The notes: generated by a model not told the origin, from the sequence alone. DNA of 64,000 bases from [Phialemoniopsis] sp. UDSM-2020 (GCA_018873225.1 JAEILZ010000007.1:3534001-3598000); one strand, 5' to 3'. Numbered from the stretch's first letter, positions 23,419-35,751 are shown. A program made the numbers and translations.

Positions 23419-24552
23419 TTCGCGACCCTGGCCGGGATACGCCCGGCTAGCGCTGACGGACGAAACCGGATAACGAGCTAGAGGAAGCGCGTAGAGGACG
23501 AAGCAAAGCCTGTGCGGTGTCTGAAGAAAGAGGGAAATGGGAATGGTCTAGTAGCGAGGTCTTTACACGCCGTCGCAACGAGGAAAAAGAAGAAAAGTGA
23601 TAGAGACAAATCTTGTCCCGCCCCTCCACACCACATGGGAAATGCGTGACAGCCACAGCTGGGCCTCTCACATTGTCTTGGCCCTATCCGGCAAAAAAAT
23701 GGCCTTCATTAGTGGACCGTGAGGGGAGCACAGCAGTAGCCCAAAAGCGCCGTTGCAGGGAGGTGGCGGGCTAGGCCCGTTAACAAACCGCTAGTGATAG
23801 TCGAGTGGATGCCGGCCGGGGCATGCTGACGAACGGCATTCTTCTGTCATATTTACCGGGTTGTGACCTGTGATGGCCGTATGCACAATACGAGAGGACA
23901 CTCGCTGCAGCAAGGGGGGCCATGACGAAGAAGATGCAGCGTCCACAAGCAACCCAGATACTCGGGAACGACTCTCTAGACAAGGCCTCATTGTGAAGTC
24001 AGTCTCGATATTCCCTTTTCTCTGTCTTGCCGTCTCTGCCTGAACCCCTGCAAGGCAAGCTAGGCCGTCTCGAGCACTGATGCCGGGCTTCTTGTCCCAC
24101 CTACGGATCAGCCCGCGCACGTCTTGGCCCTCCGTTCTGAGTGGACAGCCAGGCCTGCATGATTCGATGACCCATTGCTGTCTCAGCAGGAACCGCCGTG
24201 GCGGTCGATAGGTGCCGCGCCCGTGGACGTGGGCTGCGGTCTGGAGCTCCCCACGTTGTCTGATCCTTTTCTGTCCAAAGTCTTTGACCCCTTCACATGC
24301 ATCTTCTCCGCTCCTTCCAGGGCGGCGCGCGAGCCCAGGAACGGACCCCAGTCTCGCGTCTTGGTAATGCTACGCCCGCTACTCGTTAGGCCTTCTCCGC
24401 TTTCCCATCATTTCCTTTTTGCCAGCTGGACCTGCTGTGCTGCGTCAAAGAGCATGGCCCTGCATATCTGACTCCATTTCTTCTTTTCCGTCCTCCCCCC
24501 TTCGACAAGAAGGAAAGCGAGAACAGGTTCTCTGAAACAGCCGGGAACCGAA
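23419..24552. promoter_or_regulatory. Divergent promoter region of methyltransferase and P450
   Basis: About 1.1 kb without a gene. It contains GCCGGGATACGCCCGGC (23431-23447), a GC-rich palindrome in the methyltransferase leader, and a core CGG-N6-CCG at 24104-24115 whose flanks do not match the operator found in the neighbouring cluster. No clear TATA element. Confidence 0.4.
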
Positions 24553-26448
24553 ATGGATTTCCTTTCCAGGGTCGCTTCTCCATCGTCGGCAGCGGGAACA
24601 GCCGGCGCCGTGCTCGGCGCGCTGGCCCTATCTGTCGTCATACCATGGCTGGCCCACGCTGTCTACCAGTGGTACCGGCTGTCGCACATCCCAGGTCCCT
24701 TTTGGGCTGCCTTCTCCAAGTGGTGGATGGTCAGCGAGTCGCTCAAGGGGCGACAGCCGACAGCCATCAAGGAGGTCACTGACAAGTACGGTAAGCTCAG
24801 CGTTTTGTCTCTCTGTCATACAAGCATTTCCTATTGTGGATCGCGTTACTCACGCATGTCGCGCATTGTGCAGGGTCGCTTGCGCGCATCGGACCTAATG
24901 AGCTGGTCACGGACGACCCGGAGGTCCTGCGCCGGATGATGGCCGTGCGGTCTGCCTACACTCGAGGTCCTTGTAAGTGCATGGTGATGGCCCAGATGCT
25001 CACGGTGCATACAACTGACCCAATGCGACCGACGAAAGGGTACGATGCGATGCGATTCGACCCCACAAGGGACAACCTCTTCTCGATGCGCGATGAGGCT
25101 GCCCACACCAAGCTGCGCGCCAAGATGGCCGCTGGCGTATGTCGCAGCCTTCCCAATCGACGTCGCACACCCTCACTGACACCAGCCTGCAGTACTCTGG
25201 CAAGGAGAACGAGTCCATGGAAACGCAGATTGAGACACAGATCGGCAACCTCGTCCAGCTCATCGAGAAGAAGTACCTGTCCACAGCCACAGAGTACCGC
25301 CCCATGGACCTTGCGCAGAAGGGCCAGTACTTTACGCTCGACGTCATCAGCGACCTGGCCTTTGGCAGGCCCTTTGGCTACCTCGAGCAGGACGACGACG
25401 TATTCGACTACATCAAGATCACGAGCTCCTTCATTCCGGTCATGCTCGTGCTCGCCAACGTCCCCGCCTTGGCCAAGCTGCTGCAGTCGCCGCTCTTTCG
25501 GGGCGCCATGCCCAAGGACAGCGACAAGCTGGGCTTTGGCGCGTTCATCGGGTAAGTCTGCGATGGCTTGCATTGCCGGCCGTCCAGCTAACGCGCACAG
25601 CGTCGCGAAGAAGGTGGTCGCCGACCGCTTCCAGCCCCACGCCGCCTCCCAGCCGGACATGCTCGGCTCTTTCATCCGGCACGGCCTGACGCAGGAGGAA
25701 GCCTCCGGTGAAGCCCTACTCCAAGTCGTCGCTGGCAGCGATACCTCGGCCTCGACCATCCGCCTCGTCATGCTCTATCTGCTTAGCAACCCATCTGCCT
25801 ACGCCCGCCTGCAGGCCGAAATCGACGCCGGCGTCGCGGCGGGCAAGGTCTCGAGCCCGATTCGCGATAGCGAGGCCCGTGAGCTACCGTATCTGCAGGC
25901 CGTCATCAAGGAGGGCCTACGCATCATGCCGCCTGCTGCCGGCGCGTTCTTTAAGACGGTGCCCCCTGGCGGCGACGTCATCGCCGGCAAGTTCGTACCC
26001 GCGGGTACGCAGATCGGGTCGAGCCCGTTCGGCATCCACCACTCCAAGAAGGTCTTTGGGGACGACGCCGAGATGTACCGCCCGGAGCGGTGGCTCGAGG
26101 CCGACGGGGACAGACTTGCCCAGATGTCGGCGACGGTGGACCTCGTGTTTCACTACGGCAAGTATCAGTGCCTCGGTAAGACGGTGGCGCTGATGGAGTT
26201 CAACAAGATCTTTGTCGAGGTGAGTTACATGTAGAGCTGTGGTTTAGAGTGTCGCCTGCTGACTCTAGGTAGCTACTCCGGCGATTTGACTTTAGCATAG
26301 TCAACGCAGAGAAGCCGGTGAGAATTGACAACGCCGTGAGTACTTATCGTCCTTCAACCGAACTACTTCTTGACTAACTTTGTTTTAGGGTATTTGGATC
26401 ATCGAGGACTTTTGGGTGCGCATCACGAAGAGGGAAAAGCCTGTTTAA
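24553..26448 (+). CDS. Cytochrome P450 monooxygenase (pisatin demethylase-like)
   Basis: Seven exons: 24553-24790, 24874-24972, 25039-25136, 25193-25551, 25601-26219, 26273-26335, 26389-26448, giving 511 residues, the usual P450 length. An N-terminal membrane anchor (residues about 15-38) is followed by the proline-rich hinge HIPGPF. The I-helix oxygen-binding motif AGSDTSAS starts near residue 309, the ExxR motif EGLR is at about 369-372, and the haem loop FHYGKYQCLG at about 448-457 holds the axial Cys. Overall it resembles fungal microsomal P450s related to pisatin demethylase, which detoxify plant phenolics, but the substrate cannot be assigned. Convergent with the BVMO gene (132 bases between stops). 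Confidence 0.92.
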
Positions 26449-26580
26449 TGAGGGCGTAGCTGGTAATAATAATCGTTAATGTTCTTGTTCCGATGATTCT
26501 CGCTATTTCTCAGGGATACGGAACGACAGAAAATAAGTGCATATCTGCTTTGTTTGTTGTGTCTGAAGTCTATGGTCTAT

Positions 26581-28731
26581 CTAAGCACAGATCACCCTCT
26601 CTGCCGCCCACGTCGGATCATGCAACGCGCCTTTGGCATGGATGCCATTCTCCATCTCGGCCTTGGGGGCATCCACTTCGTCCAGATACTCTGTGGTTGG
26701 AGTGTTGTTCATCTGCCCCATAGTGAGGCCGTTGCCCATCCACGCCAGGCTATCCTCGTCAAACGACTCGTAGTCAAAGTCCTCCCACCGCGGGTTCTCC
26801 AAGGCACGGCGCTGGTGGACAGCAGAGCCGGGCCAGTACCCGACAACGCGCCCGTCTGGTGTCCTCTTCGCCCAATTTGTGCACTGCGGGCTGCTGATTA
26901 GCTACTTCACGCGAATGAAAGTGTTTTCAGGGCAGCAATCACATACAGTGTAGGTAAAGGTCGTCTTATCAAAGTACCGATCGACCTGCTTCATGAAAGC
27001 GTTGACTGCTTTCTGTCTGTGACGAGCAAAACCGGTCAGTGATATTCCAAGTATGATTTGGAAATGCAACTCACTTCACAACCATGCTCTTGAGGTTTTC
27101 TCTCTGCAGCTTCTGGATGCACTTAATCATATACTCTGCCGCGCACTCGCTAAGCTGAATCGTCGAGCCAGCGCCCGGCCCTCCGTTGGGGCCAACAAAG
27201 AGGAACATATTTGGCATCTTAGCAGGACACATGGACATGTAGGCCACAGGTTCTGGCTGCCACACATCGTCAAGTGACACGCCGCCTTGCCCGTACACTG
27301 GGGAGTCATGCATCGTGAGGGAGCTGTACACCGGTAAGTATGCTTGTAAGGAATCGGACTCGGACTCGGTGCATCAACTGACGTGTCGAATCCTGTAGCA
27401 CAGACAATGGCGTCGGTCTCACGGAACACGCCGTCAGAGTCGATGATACCATTTTTGACGACCTTTTTAATACCCTTCGGGATGAAATTGAGGTTGTCCT
27501 CGACCAGTGCCTCGAGGTATCTCGGCCCGGGGGCCAGCCTCCTACATAGAGGTGGATAATCAGGTCTGAGTGCTTTGAAGACCTCAGGCTTCTTGCCCAG
27601 CCTGCGAACCATGGACTCTTCTGTCGCCTTCGAGAAGGACTTGTTCAGCTCTGAACCCCTCCAGTGGACGAGCTGGGCCCGGTTGACGAAGTTTTCGATC
27701 TGGTGCCGATACTTGATGTACGTCTCTGGATGTTGTTGCCAGCTCTCTCGTTCCTCGGGCGGGTGTGGGACTACAATGACAGCAAATGTCAGTTAGGGTC
27801 AATCAATGAACGCGCAGTTACTTCACCTACAGTTGTGCACATCGCTGTCTGTCTTGCGGGGGTCTGCAGCGACAAAGCCTGCTGGCGAGATCCAGGCTTG
27901 CCCGCGCACATAGTGATCCATGTAACTGACATCCGGCAGCATGGTAGGGACGATCTGGACCGCACTCGAGCCGCAGCCTATCACGGACACTCGCTTGCCT
28001 TTGTAGTCAAAGGACTCATCCCAGGAAGCCGAGTGCATTTTTGGCCCCTCGAAGTCTTGCAGACCCTCGATCTTCGGCCACATCCACTTGTTGAGATTGC
28101 CCGTCGCCTTGATGAACACATCACAGTAGTCCTTGAATTCCTGTACAGGCATCATATAGCATCGTGTACTTTTCACTTCTTTGATCAAGGCCTTCTTACC
28201 GTGTTATCCTCTAACCGTAGCATCGTAATCTCCCACTGATTGGTCTCCTCTAACCACACGGCCTTTTTGTACACATGCCTGAACCGGACATACTTGTAGA
28301 CGCCGAATTTCCTCGCTACCTCCTGGAAGTACTTGGAGATCTCTTGACCCGGGGCAAAGAAGCTTGACCAGTTGGTGTTTCCAGCGAATGTGAATTGGAA
28401 CGCATGGGAGGGTACATCTAACAGTCTGTGTTAGTCCCTTATGCGGCGAAGCGTATCAACATGGTTACTTACCGCATGTGACGCCGGGGTATCTATTTCG
28501 TTAGCCGTAATCTTCATCTGTGTTCGAGACTCAAGCTTACCGGTTCTCATACCAAACTCCGCCGACATCATCATTCTTCTCGTAGATGGTCAGGTCTAAG
28601 TCTTTGATCCTCTGAGGGAATCGCACACCGCAGACAATTCCTGACATGCCAGCACCGATACATATGACCTTTATCGGCCTCCCAGCATCGATAGGGAGGT
28701 CAAGCCCTGTAGGATCAACCATCGAGCCCAT
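26581..28731 (-). CDS. Baeyer-Villiger-type flavin monooxygenase
   Basis: Eight exons: 28731-28541, 28492-28473, 28417-28200, 28140-27831, 27770-27383, 27323-27075, 27016-26947, 26883-26581, giving 582 residues. The FAD-binding Rossmann motif GAGMSG is at 26-31, the BVMO fingerprint FEGPKMHSASWD at 173-184, the NADPH motif GCGSSA at 198-203, and CATGFDTS marks the family's later conserved block. Such enzymes insert oxygen next to a ketone to give an ester or lactone, using FAD, NADPH and O2. Exon 2 is only 20 bases. The gene is divergent from the DAL5-type transporter and the shared promoter carries a CTCGG-N6-CCGAG site. Class is confident; substrate unknown. Confidence 0.9.
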
Positions 28732-29347
28732 TTTCGAATAGTGGTTGTGTCTTCTGAAGATAAGATGACTAATGAGACAACCTTGGTCTTGCTACAACAC
28801 AGATACTGGATCTTTGGCTGAAGGTTTTGTTTAATATCTCCCAGCATATGCACATGCCGCTGCCAAACGCGGGACTGGATGACTGAGGCAGTCTCGTTCA
28901 TGCCAGTCTTACGGTCCACGAGATAAATCGTACTAGGCGCGCGGCCGACTTCCGGAACCAGCGTTATCGCTTTAGCGCCTCCCCGCAGACTCTCGCGCGA
29001 GCCCGAAGCTACTCGGCCTCCACCGAGATATGGGCTCGCGCCTGTCCGATATCTACGGATCCTGTCATTCTGGGGAAAGATGGCGCAAACTAGCAATCTC
29101 CAAAACCTGGGGAGACGTGGAATACCAAGTCTTCCCACGTCGCGCCAGGCCCGTCCATCTGTACAAATGACGAACGCGACATGAATCCAGGGGCCAGCAC
29201 GAGATAACGACTGCGGACACAGTCGGCTTAAGCTTCTCGCCAAGCATCTCTCCTCCAGTACTTGAGCTGCCGCACCCCTAGCCTCGTCAAGATCATCCCC
29301 TCTCCTCTTCCATCAACAACACAGTACTGCAACTCGCGCAAAGCAAT
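28732..29347. promoter_or_regulatory. Divergent promoter of BVMO and transporter
   Basis: The 616 bases between the two start codons hold one exact CTCGG-N6-CCGAG element (29012-29027) roughly in the middle, plus an everted CCG-N7-CGG at 29046-29058. This arrangement would let a single Zn(II)2Cys6 dimer control both genes. Confidence 0.55.
29012..29027. promoter_or_regulatory. Putative Zn(II)2Cys6 operator, site 1
   Basis: CTCGGCCTCCACCGAG: perfect inverted repeat CTCGG-N6-CCGAG, 281 bases from the BVMO ATG and 321 from the transporter ATG. The CGG-N6-CCG geometry is that used by regulators such as Ppr1 and UaY. Confidence 0.65.
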
Positions 29348-31244
29348 ATGCACAGCCAACCCGAGAACGTCGCGATGAAAGAGAGCGCACCAGAACTCCG
29401 CACCTGCACCAGCTCTGACACCCCTCGTGCCGAGGGCGAGATGAGGGATGCCGAGACGGAGACGCTGACGCCGCAGCAGAATCGGCGCATGCTGATCAAG
29501 ATCAACTCTGTCGTCCTGATGACTATGATCCTCTCGTCTACAATGGCTTTCCTGGACAAGGTCCGTCCTGCCCAACACTCGTAATTGTCTGTTCCCACCG
29601 TGCTGACTCCCCTGTCCTCCAGAACGCCATGAGCTTCGCCGCCGTCTACGGCATGACCAAGGAGACCAACCTCGTCAACCAGGACTACAGCTGGCTCGGC
29701 TCGATTTTCTACTTCGGATACCTTGGGATGGAATTTCCTGCCCTCTGGCTCCTGACCAAGGTGCGCATCGGCAAGTTCCTCGGCACGCTGCTTGTCCTCT
29801 GGGGCATCACCATCACAGCCATGGCTGGCTGCAAGGACTTTGCGACTTTGGCCGTGGCCCGCTTCTTCCTGGGCGTCTTCGAAGCCTCGCTTCTACCCTG
29901 CTGCATCCTCCTCACCTCGCTGTGGTACCGTCGTGACGAGCATGCCATCGTCTCAGCCCTCTACTTCAACACGTTCGCCGGCGTGAGTACTGTATACACT
30001 AATACCCCATGGCGTACTTGAGACTAAGGCGCAAACATAGATCTTTGGAGGCATTCTCGCCTATGCCATTGGCCACATCACTGGCGCTCTCTCGCCATGG
30101 AAGGTTAGTATTGTGTTGGATCGTCGCGATTATTGTAACTCCGCTAATGTCATATTTAGTATCTCTTTATCATCTACGGTAGCGTCACCATTGCTCTGGG
30201 CGCCGTTGTGCTTGTTGCATTGCCCGATACGCCCTCAAAGGCATGGTTCTTTACGGCAGAGGAGAAGAAGCTCGTGGTCGTCCGCATTGCCCAGAATCAG
30301 ACTGGCGTCGACAACCATAGCAAGGTACACCTTCTGCCTGATGTTCTACTCATACACGAAAACTGATAGTGAGCTTAACGCAGTGGAAAATGTCGCACAT
30401 TGTCGAGACGCTCAAGGATCCCAAGTACTGGGTCCTTGCCATCGCCATCATGGCCTTTGCCGTTACCAACGCCGGCATCACCAATTTCAACCCTCTCATC
30501 ATCTCCGGATACGGTTTCACGCCTCAAAAGACGGCACTCATGTCTGCACCTCAAGCTGCCGTTGCGATCGTCGCCCAGGTCTCTGCCACCGCCATCATGC
30601 TTTACATTCCGCGCGTGCGATGCATCATCTGGGTGCTCTCGACTTTCCCCGCCATTGCTGGTGCCGCTATGATTCACTGTAAGACACTGTTACTGCCGTC
30701 GTCAGATGTTTGATGCTGACCTGCCATGTCTAGCGCTCGACATACAAAAGGCTCGGACTGCCTCCCTGATCGGTGTCTATCTCATGGGATTCTACAACGT
30801 CTCATTCGTCACCATGCTCAGTCTGCAGTCGTCGAACAACTCTGGTGCCACCAAGAAGTCTTTTGCGTCCGTCTCTGTCGCCGTCTTCTACTGTAAGGCA
30901 CACTCTCCCTCTTCATGACTCTCTTAATACTAATACATCAAAGCTATTGCCAACATCTTTGGTCCCCAGTTCTTCCGTACAGAGCAGGCACCGTATTACA
31001 CGCTTGGAATCAGTGCCATGATGGCTGCCTTTGCGATCAACGGAGTTATGGGCATGTTTTACTTGTAAGCCGTCCCTGCCCTAGCTTGCTCACCTCAAAT
31101 ACTAACCTGCAATCCAGTGCCTTGTGCTTCTACGAGAATAAGCGCCGCGATCGTTTGTATGGTCCTTCGACTGGGATCCACCTGGATGTCGTCGGCGAGG
31201 ATCTTACTGATGGAGAGAACCACGCCTTCCGATACAGCTACTAA
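29348..31244 (+). CDS. MFS transporter, allantoate permease (DAL5/ACS) family
   Basis: Eight exons: 29348-29560, 29623-29982, 30041-30103, 30160-30324, 30384-30678, 30734-30892, 30944-31064, 31118-31244, giving 500 residues with about twelve hydrophobic segments. The N terminus is hydrophilic; TM1 is followed by NAMSFAAVYGM and by SWLGSIFYFGYL, and the ARFFLGVFEASLLP block is typical of the anion:cation symporter branch of the major facilitator superfamily. Members take up organic anions such as allantoate, nicotinate or ureidosuccinate at the plasma membrane. In this context it probably imports (or exports) the compound handled by the neighbouring enzymes. Divergent from BVMO with a shared operator. 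Confidence 0.9.
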
Positions 31245-31964
31245 GTCGAGATTGATGGATGTCTGTTGAGAGGATTCGACGCTCCCATTAAAGTAGAGGC
31301 TCGGGGATGCGATAGTTTGACTTGGAGATCCTTTTGCAATACAATCTGTACCTTATCAAAGCTCAGACTTAAGCCCACTCCAAATTGTCTCCCGAAACCA
31401 ACAGATTCCTGAGGTGAAATATTCAAATTGACCTCGTTGATCACAGTTTGTGCAACATGGTCGCCAACAGTCTCTAGCTTTTGACAGATCCGTGTCTCCA
31501 GAAAGCGTCGCACGCGGTAAGCGTGCATGGCCCTGACTCGTGGGCGTTACTGGAACAACAGCCTTTCGAGCGCAAGTGCAGCCACTACCATTAACTACCG
31601 AATGGTAAAGTTCACCACACGAGTGTAGTGAGCTCTCTGCCATGATGGGCCAAGTGACCTAGGGGAGTGGGTCGGGCAAGATAACGAGCGGAGAATATGG
31701 TCTCCTCATCTCGGGCACCACCGAGACGGGGGCTGTCTTGGTACAGCGCCTCCCGGAACCCAGCGAGGTCCGTGGCGAACCATCTCGTGACACCCGATCA
31801 CTGCTTTCCCCGCAAAATTACTGAGTTTCGGAGAGCGTCGGCGTTGGTCCCCGCATGATTCACCATTGAGGGGTTGATAATGCCATCATCAACGCTGCCA
31901 ACGCTGCCACGTTGAAAGGCTTCCAAATCACGGGAAAGGGAACTAAACACCGAGGACAGCAGAG
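31245..31964. other. Intergenic region upstream of cupin gene
   Basis: Contains one exact CTCGG-N6-CCGAG element at 31710-31725. No gene recognised. Confidence 0.5.
31710..31725. promoter_or_regulatory. Putative Zn(II)2Cys6 operator, site 2
   Basis: CTCGGGCACCACCGAG: second exact CTCGG-N6-CCGAG, 240 bases upstream of the cupin ATG. The spacer differs from the other sites while the arms are identical, as expected for a dimer-binding element. Confidence 0.65.
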
Positions 31965-32630
31965 ATGGTGCAAATCGACAAGTACTACCTGCCGCCCACC
32001 CGGCTCATGCCCAACTCGCCGTATCCGCTCTTGCACTACAAGGGCTTCCTACAGCCCGGCGCGGAGAGCATCGCGACCCGATTTTACGATATCCTGGCAA
32101 GGAATGGTTGGCAGATGCAGTGGATATTCCAGTATGGAGAGACTCAGAAATCGCATTATCATTCTTTCGCCCACGAGTGCATGGCGGTCTTGACCGGCAC
32201 GGCGACCATTCGCTTCGGTGTCGGGGACACGGTTGACGACCTGCACGAAAACACATATGGGAAAGGCAAAGAAGACGGCGGAGTTGAGATTACAGCGCAT
32301 GCTGGAGACGTTTTCGTCATCCCTGTCGGAGTTGCACACAAGACGTACGATCCGAGTCCCAAGGCGCCGTTCAAGCTGTTGACACCGGGAGACGGCCACG
32401 GCGTGCCGTCCGACATCAGACAGAGACTTGACGATATAGAACTCGCGGGTTACACCATGCTGGGATCATATCCAGCTGATGGAGGGCCATGGGACTTTGC
32501 CGTGGGAGGGGAGGGAGCGGAGGCGTACGCCAGGGTATGGTCACTGCCGCCTCCTCGTCTGGACCCGATGCTTGGAGACTCTGCAGAGGGAATACGCAGT
32601 TTATGGAAGAATCCGTCCTTCAAGCTTTAA
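31965..32630 (+). CDS. Cupin-fold protein (YjlB-like)
   Basis: Intronless, 221 residues, starting at ATG 31965. The first cupin motif is visible as SHYHSFAHECM with metal-ligand candidates His64, His66, His70 and Glu71; the second is HAGDVFVIPVGVAHKT. The protein is a single-domain cupin resembling the YjlB family, which is largely uncharacterised; cupins are often metal-dependent oxygenases or isomerases, or bind small ligands. There is no signal peptide, so it is probably cytosolic. It sits between the transporter and the regulator, on the same strand as both, and has its own putative operator. Role in the pathway is inferred. Confidence 0.85.
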   Translation: MVQIDKYYLPPTRLMPNSPYPLLHYKGFLQPGAESIATRFYDILARNGWQMQWIFQYGETQKSHYHSFAHECMAVLTGTATIRFGVGDTVDDLHENTYGKGKEDGGVEITAHAGDVFVIPVGVAHKTYDPSPKAPFKLLTPGDGHGVPSDIRQRLDDIELAGYTMLGSYPADGGPWDFAVGGEGAEAYARVWSLPPPRLDPMLGDSAEGIRSLWKNPSFKL

Positions 32631-32955
32631 TAGCAGATAGCAATAAGACTGCGAAATCCAATGACACCCATGAATCAAATCGTTGTCTTAGTTCATCGGT
32701 CAGTGGTGGCAGTTGATGGTCACGTGAAATTGCCGCGTTTTCTCCGTTGGCCTGCTTGTCCTTCGTCAAACTTCACAGAGTCCTAGTACCTACGAATTGC
32801 TACCTTCCGTGTTCGTGACGAGTGATCGACACATTCCAACGCGTTCCTTACGTTGTATCTGAATATAAGACAGGGATCGCAGTGAATTGATTGCGCACGA
32901 GTTATGCAACAGCGCCGGCAACGCTCGGTCAAGTCCGAGCCCTGGTAAACAAACC
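32631..32955. other. Promoter region of the Zn(II)2Cys6 regulator
   Basis: Short spacer between cupin and regulator. The only marked element is the CTCGG-N6-CCGAG site close to the ATG. Confidence 0.5.
32924..32939. promoter_or_regulatory. Putative Zn(II)2Cys6 operator, site 3 (autoregulatory)
   Basis: CTCGGTCAAGTCCGAG: third exact CTCGG-N6-CCGAG, ending 16 bases before the ATG of the regulator. So close to the coding region it could mediate autoregulation, possibly repression. Confidence 0.65.
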
Positions 32956-35242
32956 ATGGCAGGGCAGTTGCAGTTGAGCCTACAGCCGTCGGTCTCCAAG
33001 GCTTGCAGTCGGTGTCGCTTAAGGAAGGTCAAGGTAAGAGAGGACTGGATCTTGAAGACCCAATTGGTACAGCCACTTACCAGGGATTGCAGTGCGACCA
33101 GAAAGTCCCGCAATGTTCGGCCTGCTTCCGGCACCAGGAAGAGTGCAACATCACGGAGTGCGTCGCTTACCCATACTCCACCGTTCAAACGCTCTTAGAC
33201 CAGATCAATTCGCTCCAAGCTAGACTGGAGCAGGCGCCGGCAATCGACCTCGGTGTTCAGCCGGCGCCCATCATACCCGGCCCGGCCCCAGTACAGCTCC
33301 CTCCCGAACGGACCCATCCGGCACCGCCGGAGTCCGACAGGCCTCATCTCGATGATGACAGCCTTCGCAAAGAGGCTGAAGAAGTTGGAGTTCTAGCACT
33401 AGGTGGCCCGAGTCGTTTCTCCGAGGGCTCTTATGGTAAGTACATCACCAAAACTGTAGTTGCTCTTACTAATTTGAATTGTCTACCCAAGTCGGAGGTG
33501 CTGCTGGATCGACCTTTGCACGGATATTCTTTCGGCAGCTTACACTCACACCGTCGCAACTACCAGAGAGAAGAGGGGGCTGTCTGGACCCGTGCCCGAC
33601 CAACAGACAAGCCTCGCTGCCGCCACAGCCAGTGGCCAGGCGTTTACTACACTCGTACATCGCACACATCCATGTTTGGTGGCCACTACTGCAGCTGCCA
33701 TCTCTCCGGAGAGCCTTTCAGAGACTCTACCAGGAGCCAAGGAAATGCGATGATCGAGACAAGTTCCTGGTGTTCATGGTACTGGCCTTGGGGAGCAGGG
33801 AGAAATCAGAAGATAATGGTGTCGCCTCGCAAGGGCTCATCGACATGAACGACTCATCTTCATACTTTCAGACTGCGCTGCATTTCTTTAACGGTTTCCA
33901 CGATCATCCGCGAGACCTCTTCGGAATCCAAGCAATCATATTGCTGACTATATGGATGCTTGACTCTCCCGTCTCGGCCGACATCAACGATATGTGGCAC
34001 CTCGCTCGCTACGCGATGTCTGCAGTCATTGAAGCTGGTCTTCATCGCCATAATACGGACTGGGGTTTCACATCCGAGGAGTTGGAAGTGCGCAATCGAG
34101 CATGGTGGTCTGCCTACTGCCTAGAACGGTATGTTGCAACAACTCGGAATGAATACCGCTACAAGACTGCTGACACGTAGACAGACAAGTGGCCACAATG
34201 ACAGGCCGGGTGCTTTCGGTGCGCGAGCATGCGATCCATGCTCTGATGCCGGCCCCGATGGCGTTCGACGCCCTGACTGACGCCGAGGCTGTGGCCGCCC
34301 CAGTCTTTCACAAGTGCGTTGTCGAGCCTTTCCGCCACATGATTAGGCTTCGGAAACTCTCTGGCCGCATCCTCGAGTCAGTTTACATAGCGAGGAACCC
34401 AGAGGGTCAGGCATTCGATACTACATTCCAGCAAATATGTACCGAAGCCGACGCGATACGGTTGGAACTCGGCACCTGGGACCAGCAGCTCAACACTGTA
34501 GTCATCAAGCCGTCCCGCGAGTACTCGGAGATGAAGATCGAGTCTTGTCTTCTACGTCTGCTGCTTCAGCGGCCTTCACCAACGTACATGGTCCCGTCGA
34601 GCCAAATGGTCTACTCGTGCTCGAAAGCAGCCTCTAGTGCCGTCAAGAACTGGTCTAGGCTGGAGCAGCAGAGTGGAATCTCCGCAGTGTGTCGATCATC
34701 AAGGCAGGTGCACGATATATTTCTGGTTGGTCTCGCTGCCCTGTATTGTGACTGGTACGTATTGAGTAGAATCCTTGAACCGGGAGATTGGTCATTGACA
34801 ATGTAACGACAGGCGCTCGACCATCAAACCAAATGCAACCGCCGCAACGGCAATAGCCATGCCCGCAGGCCGAGCCTGGCGTCATGAGAACGACACGATC
34901 ATCTGCTTGGACCTACTGAACCGCGGTATCTCCCGGCTGCAATCGCCGAATCTCTCGCGGTGTCTCGATGTCTTTCAAGCCGTGAGGCTCAAGGTCTACA
35001 AGGATAGCCCGGGCACTAGAGCCTCACAGGCTTACAATCCGATCACGCCATCAGCGGACGGGAGCTACGGAGCTATGGAAGCACAAGACTTTGACACCGG
35101 CATGCATCTGCTCGGCCCGCCGGGCGACAGTATCGAGAATTACCTCGTTCAAGTCAACGACTTTCTTGACGGCGGCATGTTTGACGTGGATGAGACTTTG
35201 AACGGGTGGTACACTGCTCTGATGCAGGAGATTCAGCAATAA
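32956..35242 (+). CDS. Zn(II)2Cys6 fungal transcription factor
   Basis: Five exons: 32956-33033, 33093-33435, 33492-34128, 34185-34754, 34813-35242, giving 685 residues. The binuclear cluster has the exact spacing CX2CX6CX6CX2CX6C with Cys17, 20, 27, 34, 37 and 44; an intron lies between Lys26 and Cys27. Residues 53-72 (STVQTLLDQINSLQARLEQ) look like a short dimerising coiled coil, followed by a Pro-rich linker. The middle part, with LLHSYIAHIHVWWPLL and the WWSAYCLER block, is the fungal-specific transcription factor domain. It probably controls the surrounding genes: an inverted CGG repeat, the expected dimer target, lies upstream of its own gene and of four others. Activator or repressor status is unknown. 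Confidence 0.92.
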
Positions 35243-35751
35243 TACTCAAAGTAGGCTTGCATGATGTTTATTAGGATCAAATTTGCCTTTAGTGAGTGAT
35301 GGTGCTTGTCATGACAGGTCACAGATGGTTAGTCTAAGATGTTATCATAATCGTCGTATTATCACCTCTAGCGCTAACAGATAAGATTCGTTCGATCATA
35401 AGATTACGCGATTAGTTTCGACATAAAAATGATTGCCAACTTCGCCTGGTTCCGGTGGCGGTCGCGCAGTGCCAAGATGCTGACGGGGGTGTCCGGGCCA
35501 GGGTGGTGGATCATGCTCGGTGGTGTCCGAAGTGGACTCGGTCATCGCCCAATGTGCGGCCTTGCGTATCCACAGAGCGTCTTCAGACCCTGAGAAATGC
35601 CTGGTAGATAATGTAATATTGCCCTTGTACTGGTAATTAACAAGATTGCGTCTTTAGAGCGAAGGGCCCTTGTTATCTCGCCATTATAGTTCATATCGCG
35701 TTTCCAAACTTCCACGATCAGCCATCCAAACACCATCCATACACCGCAAAC
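35243..35751. other. Intergenic region upstream of aminotransferase
   Basis: AT-rich 3' flank of the regulator, then the aminotransferase promoter with the fourth operator-like element. No gene recognised. Confidence 0.45.
35516..35531. promoter_or_regulatory. Putative Zn(II)2Cys6 operator, site 4 (one mismatch)
   Basis: CTCGGTGGTGTCCGAA: matches CTCGG-N6-CCGAG at nine of ten arm positions and keeps the CGG-N6-CCG core, 221 bases upstream of the aminotransferase ATG. Confidence 0.5.

Noticed and set aside
24104..24115. CGG-N6-CCG core in the P450 promoter region
   Set aside because: Only the 3-base cores match; the flanking TC/GA of the cluster operator are absent and one such core is expected by chance in several kilobases.
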